Assembly (NCBI RefSeq): GCF_029227915.1
Contig: NC_079884.1
Location: forward strand, 30,630,001 to 30,694,000
DNA length: 64,000 nucleotides
Direction of reading: 5' to 3'
Source of the DNA: Hydractinia symbiolongicarpus
Taxonomy: Eukaryota > Cnidaria > Hydrozoa > Anthoathecata > Hydractiniidae
A program made the position numbers and the translations under genes. This document shows positions 1 to 12,957 of the stretch, piece after piece. Position 1 is the stretch's first letter, and each line of letters starts with the position of its first letter. Below the pieces are notes generated by a model. That model saw only the letters and a program-made list of their open reading frames with translations. It ran no database searches and had not been told where the DNA came from.

Positions 1-1513
1 CTCATTTCCCGAACGATTTTTTAAATTATTTTTTCACCACTAAAACGCATGAGATTTGTAGTTTTTAAAAATGTTTTCATTTTTGATGAGACGCTAAATG
101 AAAGGGTTTTAATCGCCGGCAAACGAAAACCCGCGATTTCCCGTAAATCCCGGGCTTGGCCCGTATAGTCGAATGTATACAAAGAAAGTACCCAGGGAGT
201 AAACTCATTTCCCAAACGATTTTTTAAATTATTTTGTCACCACTAAAACGCACGAGACTTGTAAATTTCAAAAGTGTTTTCATTTTTGATGAGACGCTGA
301 ATAAAAGAGGTTTAATCGCCGGCAAACGAAAACCCGCAATTTCCCGTAAATCCCGGACTCGGCCCGTATAGTCAAAAGTATACAAAGAAAGTACCCAGGG
401 AGTAAACTCATTTCCCGAACGATTTTTAAAATTATTATTTCACCACTAAAGCCCATGAGACTTGTAGTTTTTAAAAATGTTTTCATTTTTGATGAGACGC
501 TGAATAAAGGAAGTTTAATCGCCGGTAAACGAAAACCCGCGATTTCCCGTAAATCCCGGACTCAGCCCGTATAGTCAAAAGAATACAAAGAAAGTACCCA
601 GGAAGTTATCTCATTTCCCGAACGATTTTTAGAATTATTATTTCACCACTAAAGCCCATGAGACTTGTAGTTTTTAAAAATGTTTTCATTTTTGATGAGA
701 CGCTGAATAAAGGAAGTTTAATCGCCGGTAAACGAAAACCCGCGATTTCCCGTAAATCCCGGACTCAGCCCGTATAGTCAAAAGAATACAAAGAAATTTC
801 CCAGGGAGTTATCTCATTTCCCGAACGATTTTTTAAATTATTTTTTCACCACTAAAACGTATGAGACTTGTAGTTTTTAAAAATGTTTTCATTTTTGATG
901 AGACGCTGAATAAAGGAAGTTTAATCGCCGGTAAACGAAAACCCGCGATTTCCCGTAAATCCCGGACTCAGCCCGTATAGTCAAAAGAATACAAAGAAAG
1001 TACCCAGGGAGTTATCTCATTTCCCGAACGATTTTTTAAATTATTTTTTCACCACTAAAACGTATGAGACTTGTAGTTTTCAGAAATGATTTCATTTTTG
1101 ATGAGACATTTAATGAAAGTGGTTTAATCGCCGGCAAACGAAAACCCGCGATTTCCCGTAAATCCCGGACTCAGCCCGTATAGTCTAAGAATACAAACAA
1201 AGTACCCAGGGAGTTATCTCATTTGCTGAACGAATCTTTTAAATTATTTTTTCACCACTAAAACGTATGAGACTTGTAGTTTTCAGAAATAATTTCATTT
1301 TTGATGAGACATTTAATGAAAGTGGTTTAATCGCCGGCAAACGAAAACCCGCGATTTCCCGTAAATCCCGGGCTTGGCTCGTATAGTCGAATGTATACAA
1401 AGAAAGTACCCAGGGAGTAAACTCATTTCCCGAACGATTTTTTAAATTATTTTTTCACCACTAAAACGCATGAGACTTGTAGTTTTCAGAAATGTTTTCA
1501 TTTTTGATGAGAC
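1..1513. repeat. Irregular monomer array, left edge
   Basis: Seven or so monomers with no clear long period. The two monomers starting near 407 and 610 are near-identical neighbours: both have the variants attattattt, aaagcccatgag and gaataaaggaag. From about 1,070 monomers with the acatttaatgaaagtgg variant appear and lead into the 9-mer block. One copy near 1,225 has the private head ttgctgaacgaatc. No gene or foreign insertion is seen. Confidence 0.85.
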
Positions 1514-3339
1514 ATTTAATGAAAGTGGTTTAATCGCCGGCAAACGAAAACCCGCGATTTCCCGTAAATCCCGGGCTTGGCTCGTATAGTCGAATGTATA
1601 CAAAGAAAGTACCCAGGGGGTAAACTCATTTCCCGAACGATTTTTTAAATTATTTTTTCACCACTAAAACGCATGAGACTTGTAATTTTCAGAAATGTTT
1701 TCATTTTTGATGAGACGCTGAATAAAGGAAGTTTAATCGCCAGTAAACGAAAACCCGTGATTTCCCGTAAATCCAGGGCTCAGCCCCTATAGTCAAAAGT
1801 ATACAAAGAAAGTACCCAGGGAGTAAACTCATTTCCCGAACGATTTTTAAAATTATTTTTTCACCACTAAAACGTATGAGACTTGTAGTTTTCAGAAATG
1901 TTTTCATCTTTGATGAGACGCTTTATGAAAGGGGTTTAATCGACGGCAAACGAAAACCCGCGATTTTCCGTAAATCCCGGGCTTGGCACGTATAGTCGAA
2001 TGTATACAAAGAAAGTACCCTGTGAGTAAACTCATTTCCAAAACGATTTTTTAAATTATCTTTTCACCACTAAAACGCATGAGACTTGTAGTTTTTAAAA
2101 ATGTTTTCATTTTTGATGAGACGCTGAATAAAGGAAGTTTAATCGACGGCAAACGAAAACCCGCCATTTCCCGTAAACCCCGGACTCGGCCCGTATAGCC
2201 AAAAGTATACAAAGAAAGTACCCAGGGAGTAAACTCATTTCCCGAACGATTTTTTAAATTATTATTTCACCACTAAAACCCATGAGACTTGTAGTTTTTA
2301 AAAATGTTTTCATTTTTGATGAGACGCTGAATAAAGGAAGTTTAATCGCCGGTAAACGAAAACCCGCGATTTCCTGTAAATCCCGGACTCAGCCCGTATA
2401 GCCAAAAGTATACAAAGAAAGTACCAGGGAGTAAACTCATTTCCCGAACGATTTCTTAAATTATTTTTTCACCACTAAAACCCATGAGACTTGTAGTTTT
2501 TAAAAATGTTTTCATTTTTGATGAGACGCTGAATAAAGGAAGTTTAATCGCCGGTAAACGAAAACCCGCGATTTCCCGTAAATCCCGGACTCAGCCCGTA
2601 TAGCCAAAAGTATACAAAGAAAGTACCCAGGGAGTAAACCCATTTCCCGAACGATTTTTTAAATGATTTTTTCACCACTAAAACGTATGAGACTTGTAGT
2701 TTTCAGAAATGCTTTCATTTTTGATGAGACGCTTAATGAATGTGGTTTAATCGCCGGCAAACGAAAACCCGCGATTTTCCGTAAATCCCGGGCTTGGCCC
2801 GTATAGTCGAATGTATACAAAGAAAGTACCCTGTGAGTAAACTCATTTCCCGAACGATTTTTTGAATTATTATTTCACCACTAAAGCCCATGAGACTTGT
2901 AGTTTTTAAAAATATTTTCATTTTTGATGAGACGCTGAATAAAGGAAGTTGAATCGCCGGTAAACGAAAACCCGGGATTTCCCGTAAATCCCGGACTCAG
3001 CCCGTATAGTCAAAAGTATGCAAAGAAAGTACCCAGGCAGTTATCTCATTTCCCGAACGATTTTTTAAATTATTTTTTCACCACTAAAACGTATGAGACT
3101 TGTAGTTTTCAGAATTGTTTTCATTTTTGATGAGACATTTAATGAAAGTGGTTTAATCGCCGGCAAACGAAAACCCGCGATTTCCCGTAAATCCCGGGCT
3201 TGGCTCGTATAGTCGAATGTATACAAAGAAAGTACCCAGGGAGTAAACTAGTTTCCCGAACGATTTTTTAAATTATTTTTTCACCACTAAAACGCATGAG
3301 ACTTGTAGTTTTCAAAAATGTTTTCATTTTTGATGAGAC
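1514..3339. repeat. 9-mer higher-order repeat, copy 1 (1,826 bp)
   Basis: Every diagnostic variant in this block recurs 1,826 bases later. Examples are cccagggggtaaac near 1,613, ccagggctcagcccc near 1,772, catctttgatgag near 1,904 and the shortened gtaccaggg near 2,421. The period is nine monomers minus one base; the missing base is the C lost in gtaccaggg. Identity to copy 2 looks close to complete by eye, so the duplication is recent or the pair has been homogenised. Similarity also extends weakly leftwards to about 1,300. Edges are approximate. Confidence 0.9.
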
Positions 3340-5165
3340 ATTTAATGAAAGTGGTTTAATCGCCGGCAAACGAAAACCCGCGATTTCCCGTAAATCCCGG
3401 GCTTGGCTCGTATAGTCGAATGTATACAAAGAAAGTACCCAGGGGGTAAACTCATTTCCCGAACGATTTTTTAAATTATTTTTTCACCACTAAAACGCAT
3501 GAGACTTGTAATTTTCAGAAATGTTTTCATTTTTGATGAGACGCTGAATAAAGGAAGTTTAATCGCCAGTAAACGAAAACCCGTGATTTCCCGTAAATCC
3601 AGGGCTCAGCCCCTATAGTCAAAAGTATACAAAGAAAGTACCCAGGGAGTAAACTCATTTCCCGAACGATTTTTAAAATTATTTTTTCACCACTAAAACG
3701 TATGAGACTTGTAGTTTTCAGAAATGTTTTCATCTTTGATGAGACGCTTTATGAAAGGGGTTTAATCGACGGCAAACGAAAACCCGCGATTTTCCGTAAA
3801 TCCCGGGCTTGGCACGTATAGTCGAATGTATACAAAGAAAGTACCCTGTGAGTAAACTCATTTCCAAAACGATTTTTTAAATTATCTTTTCACCACTAAA
3901 ACGCATGAGACTTGTAGTTTTTAAAAATGTTTTCATTTTTGATGAGACGCTGAATAAAGGAAGTTTAATCGACGGCAAACGAAAACCCGCCATTTCCCGT
4001 AAACCCCGGACTCGGCCCGTATAGCCAAAAGTATACAAAGAAAGTACCCAGGGAGTAAACTCATTTCCCGAACGATTTTTTAAATTATTATTTCACCACT
4101 AAAACCCATGAGACTTGTAGTTTTTAAAAATGTTTTCATTTTTGATGAGACGCTGAATAAAGGAAGTTTAATCGCCGGTAAACGAAAACCCGCGATTTCC
4201 TGTAAATCCCGGACTCAGCCCGTATAGCCAAAAGTATACAAAGAAAGTACCAGGGAGTAAACTCATTTCCCGAACGATTTCTTAAATTATTTTTTCACCA
4301 CTAAAACCCATGAGACTTGTAGTTTTTAAAAATGTTTTCATTTTTGATGAGACGCTGAATAAAGGAAGTTTAATCGCCGGTAAACGAAAACCCGCGATTT
4401 CCCGTAAATCCCGGACTCAGCCCGTATAGCCAAAAGTATACAAAGAAAGTACCCAGGGAGTAAACCCATTTCCCGAACGATTTTTTAAATGATTTTTTCA
4501 CCACTAAAACGTATGAGACTTGTAGTTTTCAGAAATGCTTTCATTTTTGATGAGACGCTTAATGAATGTGGTTTAATCGCCGGCAAACGAAAACCCGCGA
4601 TTTTCCGTAAATCCCGGGCTTGGCCCGTATAGTCGAATGTATACAAAGAAAGTACCCTGTGAGTAAACTCATTTCCCGAACGATTTTTTGAATTATTATT
4701 TCACCACTAAAGCCCATGAGACTTGTAGTTTTTAAAAATATTTTCATTTTTGATGAGACGCTGAATAAAGGAAGTTGAATCGCCGGTAAACGAAAACCCG
4801 GGATTTCCCGTAAATCCCGGACTCAGCCCGTATAGTCAAAAGTATGCAAAGAAAGTACCCAGGCAGTTATCTCATTTCCCGAACGATTTTTTAAATTATT
4901 TTTTCACCACTAAAACGTATGAGACTTGTAGTTTTCAGAATTGTTTTCATTTTTGATGAGACATTTAATGAAAGTGGTTTAATCGCCGGCAAACGAAAAC
5001 CCGCGATTTCCCGTAAATCCCGGGCTTGGCTCGTATAGTCGAATGTATACAAAGAAAGTACCCAGGGAGTAAACTAGTTTCCCGAACGATTTTTTAAATT
5101 ATTTTTTCACCACTAAAACGCATGAGACTTGTAGTTTTCAAAAATGTTTTCATTTTTGATGAGAC
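3340..5165. repeat. 9-mer higher-order repeat, copy 2 (1,826 bp)
   Basis: This is the directly adjacent second copy of the 1,826-bp unit, with the same variants at an offset of 1,826 bases, including the one-base loss in gtaccaggg near 4,247. The match to copy 1 stops at about 5,165, where copy 1 continues with acatttaatg and this copy continues with acgcttaatg. That switch marks an exchange junction into the next domain. Confidence 0.9.
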
Positions 5166-5659
5166 GCTTAATGAAAGGGGTTTAATCGCCGGCAAACGAA
5201 AACCCGCGATTTCCCGTAAATCCCGGACGCGGCCCGTATAGCCAAGAGTATCCAAAGAAAGTACCCAGGGAGAAAACTCATTTCCCGAACGATTTTTTAA
5301 ATTATTTTTTCACCACTAAAACGCATGAGACTTGTAGTTTTCAAAAATGTTTTCATTTTTGATGAGACGCTTAATGAAAGGGGTTTAATCGCCGGCAAAC
5401 GAAAACCCGCTATTTCCCGTAAATCCCGGACTCGGCCCGTATAGTCAAGAGTATCCAAAGAAAGTACCCAGGAAGTAAACTCATTTCCCGAACGATTTTT
5501 AAAATTATTTTTTCACCACTAAAACGTATGAGACTTGTAGTTTTCAGAAATGTTTTCATTTTTGATGAGACGCTTAATGAATGTGGTTTAATCGCCGGCA
5601 AACGAAAACCCGCGATTTTCCGTTAATCCCGGGCTTGGCCCGTACAGTCAAATGTATAC
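5166..5659. repeat. Short run of monomers entering the left domain
   Basis: Two adjacent monomers share the class D variants cttaatgaaagggg and tatccaaag (near 5,167 and 5,370). They differ by one or two bases and by agaaaactc near 5,271. They join the 9-mer block to the larger left-domain blocks. Nothing other than satellite is present. Confidence 0.75.
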
Positions 5660-6291
5660 AAAGAAAGTACCCAGGGAGTAAACTCATTTCCCGAACGATT
5701 TTTTGAATTATTATTTCACCACTAAAGCCCATGAGACTTGTAGTTTTTAAAAATGTTTTCATTTTTGATGAGACGTTGAATAAAGGAAGTTTAATCGCCG
5801 GTAAACGAAAACCCGCGATTTCCCGTAAATCCCGGACTCAGCCTGTATAGTCAAAAGTATACAAAGAAAGTACTCAGGGAGTTATCTCATTCCCCGAACG
5901 ATTTTTTAAAATATTTTTTCACCACTAAAACGCATGAGACTTGTAGTTTTCAAAAATGTTTTCATTTTTGATGAGACGCTTAATGAAAGGGGTTTAATCG
6001 CCGGCAAACGAAAACCCGCGATTCTCCGTAAATCCCGGGCTTGGCCCGTATAGTCGAATGTATACAAAGAATGTACCCTGTGAGTAAACTCATTTCCAAA
6101 ACGATTTTTTAAATTATCTTTTCACCACTAAAACGCATGAGACTTGCAGTTTTTAAAAATGTTTTCATTTTTGATGAGACGCTGAATAAAAGACGTTTAA
6201 TCGACGGCAAACGAAAACCCGCCATTTCCCGTAAACCCCGGACTCGGCCCGTATAGCCAAAAGTATACAAAGAAAGTACCCAGGGAGTAAA

Positions 6292-6483
6292 CTCATTTTC
6301 CGAACGATTTTTTAAATTATTATTTCACCACTAAAACCCATGAGACTTGTAGTTTTTAAAAATGTTTTCATTTTTGATGAGACGCTGAATAAAGGAAGTT
6401 TAATCGCCGGTAAACGAAAACCCGCGATTTCCCGTAAATCCCGGACTCAGCCCGTATAGCCAAAAGTATACAAAGGGAGTAAA
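6292..6483. repeat. 192-bp monomer (11-bp deletion), copy 1 of 6
   Basis: The tail reads tatacaaagggagtaaac instead of the usual tail with aaagtacccag, so 11 bases are missing. The monomer starts with the variant ctcattttcc and is followed by a monomer with cgatttcttaaa. Confidence 0.95.
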
Positions 6484-9325
6484 CTCATTTCCCGAACGAT
6501 TTCTTAAATTATTTTTTCACCACTAAAACCCATGAGACTTGTAGTTTTTAAAAATGTTTTCATTTTTGATGAGACGCTGAATAAAGGAAGTTTAATCGCC
6601 GGTAAACGAAAACCCGCGATTTCCCGTAAATCCCGGACTCAGCCCGTATAGCCCAAAGTATACAAAGAAAGTACCCAGGGAGTAAACTCATTTCCCGAAC
6701 GATTTTTTAAATGATTTTTTCACCACTAAAACGTATGAGACTTGTAGTTTTCAGAAATGTTTTCATTTTTGATGAGACGCTTAATGAATGTGGTTTAATC
6801 GCCATCAAACGAAAACCCGCGATTTTCCGTAAATCCCGGGCTTGGCCCGTATAGTCGAATGTATACAAAGAAAGTACCCTGTGAGTAAACTCATTTCCAA
6901 AACGATTTTTTAAATTATCTTTTCACCACTAAAACGCATGAGACTTGTAGTTTTTAAAAATGTTTTCATTTTTGATGAGACGCTTAATGAATGTGGTTTA
7001 ATCGACAGCAAACGAAAACCCGCCATTTCCCGTAAACCCCGGACTCGGCCCGTATAGTCAAAAGTATACAAAGAAAGTACCCAGGGAGTAAACTCATTTC
7101 CCGAACGATTTTTTGAATTATTATTTCACCACTAAAGCCCATGAGACTTGTAGTTTTTAAAAATATTTTCATTTTTGATGAGACGCTGAATAAAGGAAGT
7201 TGAATCGCCGGTAAACGAAAACCCGCGATTTCCCGTAAATCCCGGACTCAGCCCGTATAGTCAAAAGTATGCAAAGAAAGTACCCAGGGAGTTATCTCAT
7301 TTCCCGAACGATTTTTTAAATTATTTTTTCACCACTAAAACGTATGAGACTTGTAGTTTTCAGAATTGTTTTCATTTTTGATGAGACATTTAATGAAAGT
7401 GGTTTAATCGCCGGCAAACGAAAACCCGCGATTTCCCGTAAATCCCGGGATTGGCTCGTATAGTCGAATGTATAGAAAGAAAGTACCCAGGGAGTAAACT
7501 CATTTCCCGAACGATTTTTTAAATTATTTTTTCACCACTAAAATGCATGAGACTTGTAGTTTTCAAAAATGTTTACATTTTTGATGAGACGCTTAATGAA
7601 AGGGGTTTAATCGCCGGCAAACGAAAACCCGCGATTTCCCGTAAATCCCGGACTCGGCCCGTATAGCCAAGAGTATCCAAAGAAAGTACCCAGGGAGTAA
7701 ACTCATTTCCCGAACGATTTTTTAAATTATTTTTTCACCACTAAAACGCATGAGACTTGTAGTTTTCAAAAATGTTTTCATTTTTGATGAGACGCTTAAT
7801 GAAAGGGGTTTAATCGCCGGCAAACGAAAACCCGCGATTTCCCGTAAATCCCGGACTCGGCCCGTATAGTCAAGAGTATCCAAAGAAAGTACCCAGGAAG
7901 TAAACTCATTTCCCGAACGATTTTTTCAATTATCTTTTCACCACTAAAACGCATGAGACTTGTAGTTTTTAAAAATGTTTTCATTTTTGATGAGACGCTG
8001 AATAAAAGAAGTTTAATCGACGGCAAACGAAAACCCGCCATTTCCCGTAAACCCCGGACTCAGCCCGTATAGTCAAAAGTATACAAAGAAAGTACCCAGG
8101 GAGTAAACTCATTTCCCGAACGATTTTTTCAATTATTATTTCACCACTAAAACCCATGAGACTTGTAGTTTTTAAAAATGTTTTCATTTTTGATGAGACG
8201 CTGAATAAAGGAAGTTTAATCGCCGGTAAACGAAAACCTGCGATTTCCCGTAAATCCCCGACTCAGCTCGTATAGCCAAAAGTATACAAAGAAAGTACCC
8301 AGGGAGTAAACTTATTTCCCGAACGATTTTTTAAATTATTTTTTCACCACTAAAACGTATGAGACTTGTAGTTTTCAGAAATGTTTTCATTTTTGATGAG
8401 ACGCTTAATGAAAGGGGTTTAATCGCCGGCAAACGAAAACCCGCGATTTCCCGTAAATCCCGGACGCGGCCCGTATAGTCAAGAGTATCCAAATAAAGTA
8501 TCCAGGAAGTAAACTCATTTCCCGAACGATTTTTAAAATTATTTTTTCACCACTAAAACGTATGAGACTTGTAGTTTTCAGAAATGTTTTCATTTTTGAT
8601 GAGACGCTTAATGAATGTGGTTTAATCGCCGGCAAACGAAAACCCGCGATTTTCCGTAAATCCCGGGCTTGGCCCGTATAGTCGAATGTATACAAAGAAA
8701 GTACCCTGTGAGTAAACTCATTTCCAAAACGATTTTTTAAATTATCTTTTCACCACTAAAACGCATGAGACTTGTAGTTTGTAAAAATGTTTTCATTTTT
8801 GATGAGACGCTGAATAAAAGAAGTTTAATCGACGGCAAACGAAAACCCGCCATTTCCCGTAAACGCCGGACTCGGCCCGTATAGTCAAAAGTATACAAAG
8901 AAAGTACCCAGGGAGTAAACTCATTTCCCGAACGATTTTTTAAATTATTATTTCACCACTAAAACCCATGAGACTTGTAGTTTTTAAAAATGTTTTCATT
9001 TTTGATGAGACGCTGAATAAAGGAAGTTTAATCGCTGGTAAACGAAAACCCGCGATTTCCCGTAAACCCCGGACTCGGCCCGTATAGTCGAATGTATACA
9101 AAGAATGTACCCTGTGAGTAAACTCATTTCCAAAATGATTTTTTAAATTATCTTTTCACCACTAAAACGCAAGAGACTTGCAGTTTTTAAAAATGTTTTC
9201 ATTTTTGATGAGACGCTGAATAAAAGACGTTTAATCGACGGCAAACGAAAACCCGCCATTTCCCGTAAACCCCGGACTCGGCCCGTATAGCCAAAAGTAT
9301 ACAAAGAAAGTACCCAGGGAGTAAA

Positions 9326-9517
9326 CTCGTTTTCCGAACGATTTTTTAAATTATTATTTCACCACTAAAACCCATGAGACTTGTAGTTTTTAAAAATGTT
9401 TTCATTTTTGATGAGACGCTGAATAAAGGAAGTTTAATCGCCGGTAAACGAAAACCCGCGATTTCCCGTAAATCCCGGACTCAGCCCGTATAGCCAAAAG
9501 TATACAAAGGGAGTAAA
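9326..9517. repeat. 192-bp monomer (11-bp deletion), copy 2 of 6
   Basis: It has the same 11-bp loss as the monomer at 6,292, with the flanking variant cgatttcttaaa in the next monomer. Its head has a private change (ctcgttttcc). The distance to the first copy is 15 monomers minus 11 bases. Confidence 0.95.
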
Positions 9518-9810
9518 CTCATTTCCCGAACGATTTCTTAAATTATTTTTTCACCACTAAAACCCATGAGACTTGTAGTTTTTAAAAATGTTTTCATTTT
9601 TGATGAGACGCTGAATAAAGGAAGTTTAATCGCCGGTAAACGAAAACCCGCGATTTCCCGTAAATCCCGGACTCAGCCCGTATAGCCCAAAGTATACAAA
9701 GAAAGTACCCAGGGAGTAAACTCATTTCCCGAACGATTTTTTAAATGATTTTTTCACCACTAAAACGTATGAGACTTGTAGTTTTCAAAAATGTTTTCAT
9801 TTTTGATGAG

Positions 9811-11028
9811 TCGCTTAATGAATGTGGTTTAATCGCCAGCAAACGAAAACCCGCGATTTTCCGTAAATCCCGGGCTTGGCCCGTATAGTCGAATGTATAC
9901 AAAGAAAGTACCCTGTGAGTAAACTCATTTCCAAAACGATTTTTTAAATTATCTTTTCACCACTAAAACGCATGAGACTTGTAGTTTTTAAAAATGTTTT
10001 CATTTTTGATGAGACGCTTAATGAATGTGGTTTAATCGACAGCAAACGAAAACCCGCGATTTCCCGTAAATCCTGGACTCAGCCCGTATAGCCCAAAGTA
10101 TACAAAGAAAGTACCCAGGGAGTAAACTCATTTCCCGAACGATTTTTTAAATGATTTTTTCACCACTAAAACGCATGAGACTTGTAGTTTTTAAAAATGT
10201 TTTCATTTTTGATGAGACGCTTAATGAATGTGGTTTAATCGACAGCAAACGAAAACCCGCGATTTCCCGTAAATCATGGACTCAGCCCGTATAGCCCAAA
10301 GTATACAAAGAAAGTACCCAGGGAGTAAACTCATTTCCCGAACGATTTTTTAAATGATTTTTTCACCACTAAAACGTATGAGACTTGTAGTTTTCAAAAA
10401 TGTTTTCATTTTTGATGAGTCGCTTAATGAATGTGGTTTAATCGCCAGCAAACGAAAACCCGCGATTTTCCGTAAATCCCGGGCTTGGCCCGTATAGTCG
10501 AATGTATACAAAGAAAGTACCCTGTGAGTAAACTCATTTCCAAAACGATTTTTTAAATTATCTTTTCACCACTAAAACGCATGAGACTTGTAGTTTTTAA
10601 AAATGTTTTCATTTTTGATGAGACGCTTAATGAATGTGGTTTAATCGACAGCAAACGAAAACCCGCCATTTCCCGTAAACCCCGGACTCGGCCCGTATAG
10701 TCAAAAGTATACAAAGAAAGTACCCAGGGAGTAAACTCATTTCCCGAACGATTTTTTGAATTATTATTTCACCACTAGAGCCCATGAGACTTGTAGTTTT
10801 TAAAAATATTTTCATTTTTGATGAGACGCTGAATAAAGGAAGTTGAATCGCCGGTAAACGAAAACCCGCGATTTCCCGTAAATCCCGGACTCAGCCCGTA
10901 TAGTCAAAAGTATGCAAAGAAAGTACCCAGGGAGTTATCTCATTTCCCGAACGATTTTTTAAATTATTTTTTCACCACTAAAACGTATGAGACTTGTAGT
11001 TTTCAGAATTGTTTTCATTTTTGATGAG
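9811..11028. repeat. Tandem 609-bp trimer duplication
   Basis: The rare variant gatgagtcgcttaatg occurs at about 9,805 and 10,414, exactly 609 bases apart, with matching neighbours. Between them are two adjacent near-identical monomers with cctggactcag and catggactcag, 203 bases apart. This looks like a local three-monomer gain relative to the related block at 6.2-7.6 kb, where the corresponding spacing is 609 bases shorter. Confidence 0.8.
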
Positions 11029-11750
11029 ACATTTAATGAAAGTGGTTTAATCGCCGGCAAACGAAAACCCGCGATTTCCCGTAAATCCCGGGCTTGGCTC
11101 GTATAGTCGAATGTATAGAAAGAAAGTACCCAGGGAGTAAACTCATTTCCCGAACGATTTTTTAAATTATTTTTTCACCACTAAAATGCATGAGACTTGT
11201 AGTTTTCAAAAATGTTTACATTTTTGATGAGACGCTTAATGAAAGGGGTTTAATCGCCGGCAAACGAAAACCCGCGATTTCCCGTAAATCCCGGACTCGG
11301 CCCGTATAGCCAAGAGTATCCAAAGAAAGTACCCAGGGAGTAAACTCATTTCCCGAACGATTTTTTAAATTATTTTTTCACCACTAAAACGCATGAGACT
11401 TGTAGTTTTTAAAAATGTTTTCATTTTTGATGAGACGCTGAATAAAAGAAGTTTAATCGACGGCAAACGAAAACCCGCCATTTCCCGTAAACCCCGGACT
11501 CAGCCCGTATAGTCAAAAGTATACAAAGAAAGTACCCAGGGAGTAAACTCATTTCCCGAACGATTTTTTAAATTATTATTTCACCACTAAAACCCATGAG
11601 ACTTGTAGTTTTTAAAAATGTTTTCATTTTTGATGAGACGCTGAATAAAGGAAGTTTAATCGCCGGTAAACGAAAACCCGCGATTTCCCGTAAATCCCGG
11701 ACTCAGCCCGTATAGCCAAAAGTATACAAAGAAAGTACCCAGGGAGTAAA
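10420..11750. repeat. Left-domain block L0', partial copy
   Basis: This segment aligns with 13,251 onward at an offset of 2,831 bases. Shared variants include cgacagcaaac, taaaaatattttc, tatgcaaag, cagaattg, tatagaaag and gtttacattt, in the same order. After about 11,380 it switches to a B/C pair. One private change is ccactagagccc near 10,774. Confidence 0.75.
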
Positions 11751-12765
11751 CTTATTTCCCGAACGATTTTTTAAATTCTTTTTTCACCACTAAAACGTAT
11801 GAGACTTGTAGTTTTCAGAAATGTTTTCATTTTTGATGAGACGCTTAATGAATGTGGTTTAATCGCCGGCAAACGAAAACCCGCGATTTTCCGTAAATCC
11901 CGGACTCAGCCCGTATAGTCAAAAGTATACAAAGAAAGTACCCAGGGAGTTATCTCATTTCCCGAACGATTTTTTAAATTATTTTTTCACCACTAAAACG
12001 TATGAGACTTGTAGTTTTCAGAATTGTTTTCATTTTTGATGAGACATATAATGAAAGTGGTTTAATCGCCGGCAAACGAAAACCCGCGATTTCCCGTAAA
12101 TCCCGGGCTTGGCTCGTATAGTCGAATGTATACAAAGAAAGTACCCAGGGAGTAAACTCATTTCCCGAACGATTTTTTGAATTATTATTTCACCACTAAA
12201 GCCCATGAGACTTGTAGTTTTTAAAAATGTTTTCATTTTTGATGAGACGTTGAATAAAGGAAGTTTAATCGCCGGTAAACGAAAACCCGCGATTTCCCGT
12301 AAATCCCGGACTCAGCCCGTATAGTCAAAAGTATACAAAGAAAGTACTCAGGGAGTTATCTCATTCCCCGAACGATTTTTTAAAATATTTTTTCACCACT
12401 AAAACGCATGAGACTTGTAGTTTTCAAAAATGTTTTCATTTTTGATGAGACGCTTAATGAAAGGGGTTTAATCGCCGGCAAACGAAAACCCGCGATTCTC
12501 CGTAAATCCCGGGCTTGGCCCGTATAGTCGAATGTATACAAAGAATGTACCCTGTGAGTAAACTCATTTCCAAAACGATTTTTTAAATTATCTTTTCACC
12601 ACTAAAACGCATGAGACTTGCAGTTTTTAAAAATGTTTTCATTTTTGATGAGACGCTGAATAAAAGACGTTTAATCGACGGCAAACGAAAACCCGCCATT
12701 TCCCGTAAACCCCGGACTCGGCCCGTATAGCCAAAAGTATACAAAGAAAGTACCCAGGGAGTAAA

Positions 12766-12957
12766 CTCATTTTCCGAACGATTTTTTAAATTATTATTTC
12801 ACCACTAAAACCCATGAGACTTGTAGTTTTTAAAAATGTTTTCATTTTTGATGAGACGCTGAATAAAGGAAGTTTATTCGCCGGTAAACGAAAACCCGCG
12901 ATTTCCCGTAAATCCCGGACTCAGCCCGTATAGCCAAAAGTATACAAAGGGAGTAAA
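12766..12957. repeat. 192-bp monomer (11-bp deletion), copy 3 of 6
   Basis: Same deletion and same linked variants, 17 monomers minus 11 bases after copy 2. This copy has tttattcgcc in place of tttaatcgcc, and the next monomer begins ctcatttcctg. Confidence 0.95.

Larger units (their letters stand above)
5660..9930. repeat. Left-domain block L0, divergent relative of L1
   Basis: This block aligns with 12,134-17,620 with stepwise offsets. The offset is 6,474 up to about 7,880 (for example tccccgaacg at 5,891 and 12,365). It becomes 6,677 near 7,924, then 7,489 near 8,400 and 7,691 near 9,505. The steps are +203, +812 and +203 (202 when a one-base deletion falls in the interval). L0 and L1 therefore differ by gain or loss of whole monomers at three or more places. 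It contains two of the six 192-bp monomers. Confidence 0.75.

Noticed and set aside
1514-5165. Assembly artefact as the explanation of all near-identical duplications
   Set aside because: It cannot be excluded for single pairs, but copies such as L1/L2 and the 10.76-kb pair carry private differences, which argues that they are real separate copies. Only read data can settle the closest pairs.
8673-8686. Canonical CENP-B box
   Set aside because: Both conserved halves and the central A are seen, but the spacer is one base too short for the known core. It is reported only as a box-like word.
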